From: CAZUCU01 sp964618845
GTDB taxonomy: Bacteria; Patescibacteriota; Minisyncoccia; Phycocordibacterales; JAACPR01
Direction of reading: 5' to 3'
DNA: 12,073 nt
Assembly (NCBI GenBank): GCA_964618845.1
Contig: CAZUCU010000022.1
Location: 1-12,073, forward strand
The translations under genes and the position numbers were made by a program. The notes beneath the pieces were generated by a model. It did no database searches and had not been told where the DNA came from. It saw only the letters and a list, made by a program, of their open reading frames with translations. Numbering within the stretch: position 1 is the first letter of the stretch; each line of letters opens with the position of its first letter. This document shows positions 12,059-12,073 of this stretch, piece by piece.

Positions 12059-12073
12059 ATGTTATACAAACCT

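Noticed and set aside
1..12073. CRISPR array, insertion sequence with terminal repeats, or complete tRNA gene.
   Set aside because: No regularly spaced identical repeats, no transposase, and no full cloverleaf were seen on either strand.

Overview
The window is an AT-rich (roughly 30% G+C by eye) stretch of bacterial DNA that looks like an integrated mobile element in a reduced-genome bacterium. Patescibacteria (CPR) is my best guess. The grounds are the short single-pass Cys-containing proteins typical of that group, nearly absent Shine-Dalgarno motifs, and a tmRNA gene used as integration target. TAA, TAG and TGA all end genes, and TGA stops sit at tight gene junctions, so UGA is not recoded to glycine. 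The assignment is inference.

Layout, left to right. Bases 1-56 are the 3' end of a + strand tmRNA (T-arm and acceptor strand); its encoded CCA is replaced by CAT, marking an element/host junction. A minus-strand block follows: a large serine recombinase whose last codons and stop lie antisense in the tmRNA (20-1594), a small Cys protein (1578-1928), a zinc-ribbon protein (1933-2418) and a Prim-Pol/AAA+ replicative primase-helicase (2444-4756). This is an integration-plus-replication module.

The 540 bp before the primase gene (4757-5295) is non-coding and structured: an attenuator-like pair of alternative hairpins, a GC-richer folded RNA (locus A), a promoter, repeats and a terminator. A second minus-strand block (5296-8354) is envelope-directed: a secreted coiled-coil protein, an unknown 138-aa protein, an SppA-like S49 peptidase, a membrane-anchored KTSC protein and a small membrane-anchored Cys protein. 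It is preceded by the most striking element here, a 180-nt leader (locus B, 8355-8536) with mutually exclusive stems that reach the start codon.

Beyond it lie an HNH-like treble-clef protein (8590-9405), an isolated perfect Shine-Dalgarno in front of a two-codon ORF, and four small membrane-anchored proteins (9543-11057). One of the four is a 52-aa ORF, and three have TATAAT boxes so near the ATG that the mRNAs should be leaderless or nearly so. The right end holds the only + strand transcription unit: promoter, about 265 nt of structured leader (locus C), a 65-aa ORF and a terminator. It ends with two short minus-strand reading frames that look like gene remnants.

The candidate undescribed system is the set of structured RNAs A, B and C. 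They share an AACCCAT(T)GG / CCAATGGGTT motif; A and B also share an internal GGAG...CTCC pair and sit in the 5' leaders of the replication gene and of the surface operon.
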